64,000 bases of DNA from contig SJPJ01000001.1 in assembly GCA_007859835.1 (NCBI GenBank), positions 1,662,437 through 1,726,436 on the forward strand. Direction: 5' to 3'. Source of the DNA: Novipirellula herctigrandis (lineage in GTDB: Bacteria; Planctomycetota; Planctomycetia; Pirellulales; Pirellulaceae). Shown in pieces: positions 63,284 to 64,000 of this stretch. Below the pieces are notes generated by a model. That model was not told the DNA's origin and did no database searches. It saw only the letters and a program-made list of their open reading frames with translations. The stretch's first letter is position 1. Each line of letters starts with the position of its first letter. The position numbers were made by a program, and so were the translations under genes.

Positions 63284-64000
63284 CTATTTCATTTGATTCC
63301 AAACGCTCTCTGCCGCTCGCACATCGCTCGGGTGCGCCTTACCACCGCCGTAGACAACTCGGTTGTAAGCGTCGACAACCTGCATCGCAGCGGTGGACAT
63401 CGAGGGAACCGCAGTAGCAATTCGCTTTAGAAACTCGCTTGGTGTTTCATCCCGCCGACGTACCGTGCCTTGCTCTCGCGCCCATGCTTCGAGTGCTTGG
63501 AACGTGATCACGATCACACGTCGCGGATCATTCTCGGAGCCAATTGGATTGCGAAACGATGCAAAGGATCGTGGTGGAACCGAGGAGTCTTCGTCAATGA
63601 ATTCATCTTCTTGCTTTGCCAAGTCACTCGACCTGCGATTCCAAAGACTTTCCCACCAAGCAAGAATCGCATCACGATTGATCCACAAGAATGCTGCAAT
63701 GACGGCCGCCAGAATCAAACCAATAAGGAAACGCAACATCGAACCAAACATCGATAAAGCGTCTGCAATTGGCTTAAACCAGTTCGACGGCGGCTGTTCG
63801 GGATCCTCAGGTGCAGGATCCTGCTGATCGGATCGCTCAGAATCCGATGACTCCGATTGTTTCGACTCATCCTGCTTTGATTCTTGCTTCTCGGCTGCCT
63901 TGGCATCCTCCGGTGATTTCTCCGCTTTGCCTTCCGAAGCTCCATCTTCTGAGTCACCTTTTTGACCGCTGTCTTGCTTGCCCGAGTCCTGTTTGCCCGA
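63284..64000 (-). CDS. DUF4129-domain membrane protein (cut at window edge)
   Basis: At least 238 codons, open to the window edge. The visible end has a Lys/Glu/Ser-rich low-complexity region (SGKQDSGKQDSGQ at the edge), one membrane helix (LRFLIGLILAAVIAAFLWI) and a C-terminal DUF4129 domain (about the last 100 residues: ALEAWAREQGTVRRRDETPS). DUF4129 domains occur at the end of transglutaminase-like or VWA-cluster membrane proteins. The start and N-terminal part lie beyond base 64000. A link with the DUF58/BatA operon is possible but inferred. Confidence 0.82.
   Translation of the reverse strand, partial: SGKQDSGKQDSGQKGDSEDGASEGKAEKSPEDAKAAEKQESKQDESKQSESSDSERSDQQDPAPEDPEQPPSNWFKPIADALSMFGSMLRFLIGLILAAVIAAFLWINRDAILAWWESLWNRRSSDLAKQEDEFIDEDSSVPPRSFASFRNPIGSENDPRRVIVITFQALEAWAREQGTVRRRDETPSEFLKRIATAVPSMSTAAMQVVDAYNRVVYGGGKAHPSDVRAAESVWNQMK

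Overview
The window looks like chromosomal DNA of a Planctomycetota bacterium close to Rhodopirellula (Pirellulaceae). The reasons are moderate GC content, secreted or membrane proteins of planctomycete type (DUF58/BatA/VWA/DUF4175 cluster, PQQ-like beta-propeller, Tat-exported Gfo/Idh/MocA oxidoreductase, DUF5117-type metalloprotease, very large glycoside-hydrolase-like protein), frequent TTG/GTG starts and weak Shine-Dalgarno signals. The assignment is inferred from gene content, not from a marker-gene comparison.

Layout. 1-10.1 kb: the N-terminal part of dnaG, dapA, tmk, a desaturase with a repeat-derived tail, a DUF485/sodium-solute symporter pair, a three-gene operon with the PEP synthase regulator, and aroH with a downstream unknown. 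10.1-25.6 kb: an unknown protein, then one long minus-strand operon read 25.6 to 11.2 kb: DUF58 - BatA/VWA - VWA membrane protein - 1896-aa coiled-coil membrane protein - terpenoid-cyclase-fold protein - NagB/LmbE fusion. Its AraC-type regulator-like neighbour (25.8 kb) diverges from it. 27-31 kb: mgtE, hemL and ispG. 31-45 kb: secreted proteins of unknown role, an ankyrin/esterase fusion, an inositol-phosphatase, a giant zinc metalloprotease, an oxidoreductase, a zinc-ribbon membrane protein and an M32 carboxypeptidase. 45-49 kb: a lipoprotein, a RicT/PSP1 protein, a MoxR ATPase and an FHA-GAF-SpoIIE phosphatase. 49.2-50.8 kb: tRNA-Gln(CUG) followed by a short integrase-bearing insertion with two small coupled genes. 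50.9-56.2 kb: ppk2, a universal stress protein, a rimK-type ligase broken by a 6-bp duplication, a DHH phosphoesterase, and a scar where a sigma-54 activator fragment abuts a nitrilase fragment. 56.6-64 kb: a PQQ-propeller protein, a 1240-aa putative glycoside hydrolase, a CPBP protease and a DUF4129 protein cut by the window edge.

Two themes stand out. First, short perfect tandem duplications (mostly 14-21 bp, 2-6 copies) occur again and again at gene ends, at breakpoints and inside genes. Where they fall inside genes the unit is a multiple of three; one 6-bp event put a stop codon into rimK. Second, parts of a MoxR/DUF58/VWA/DUF4129 chaperone-like membrane system are scattered: the main operon lies at 11-25.6 kb, the MoxR ATPase at 46 kb beside ricT, and a DUF4129 protein at 63.3 kb.
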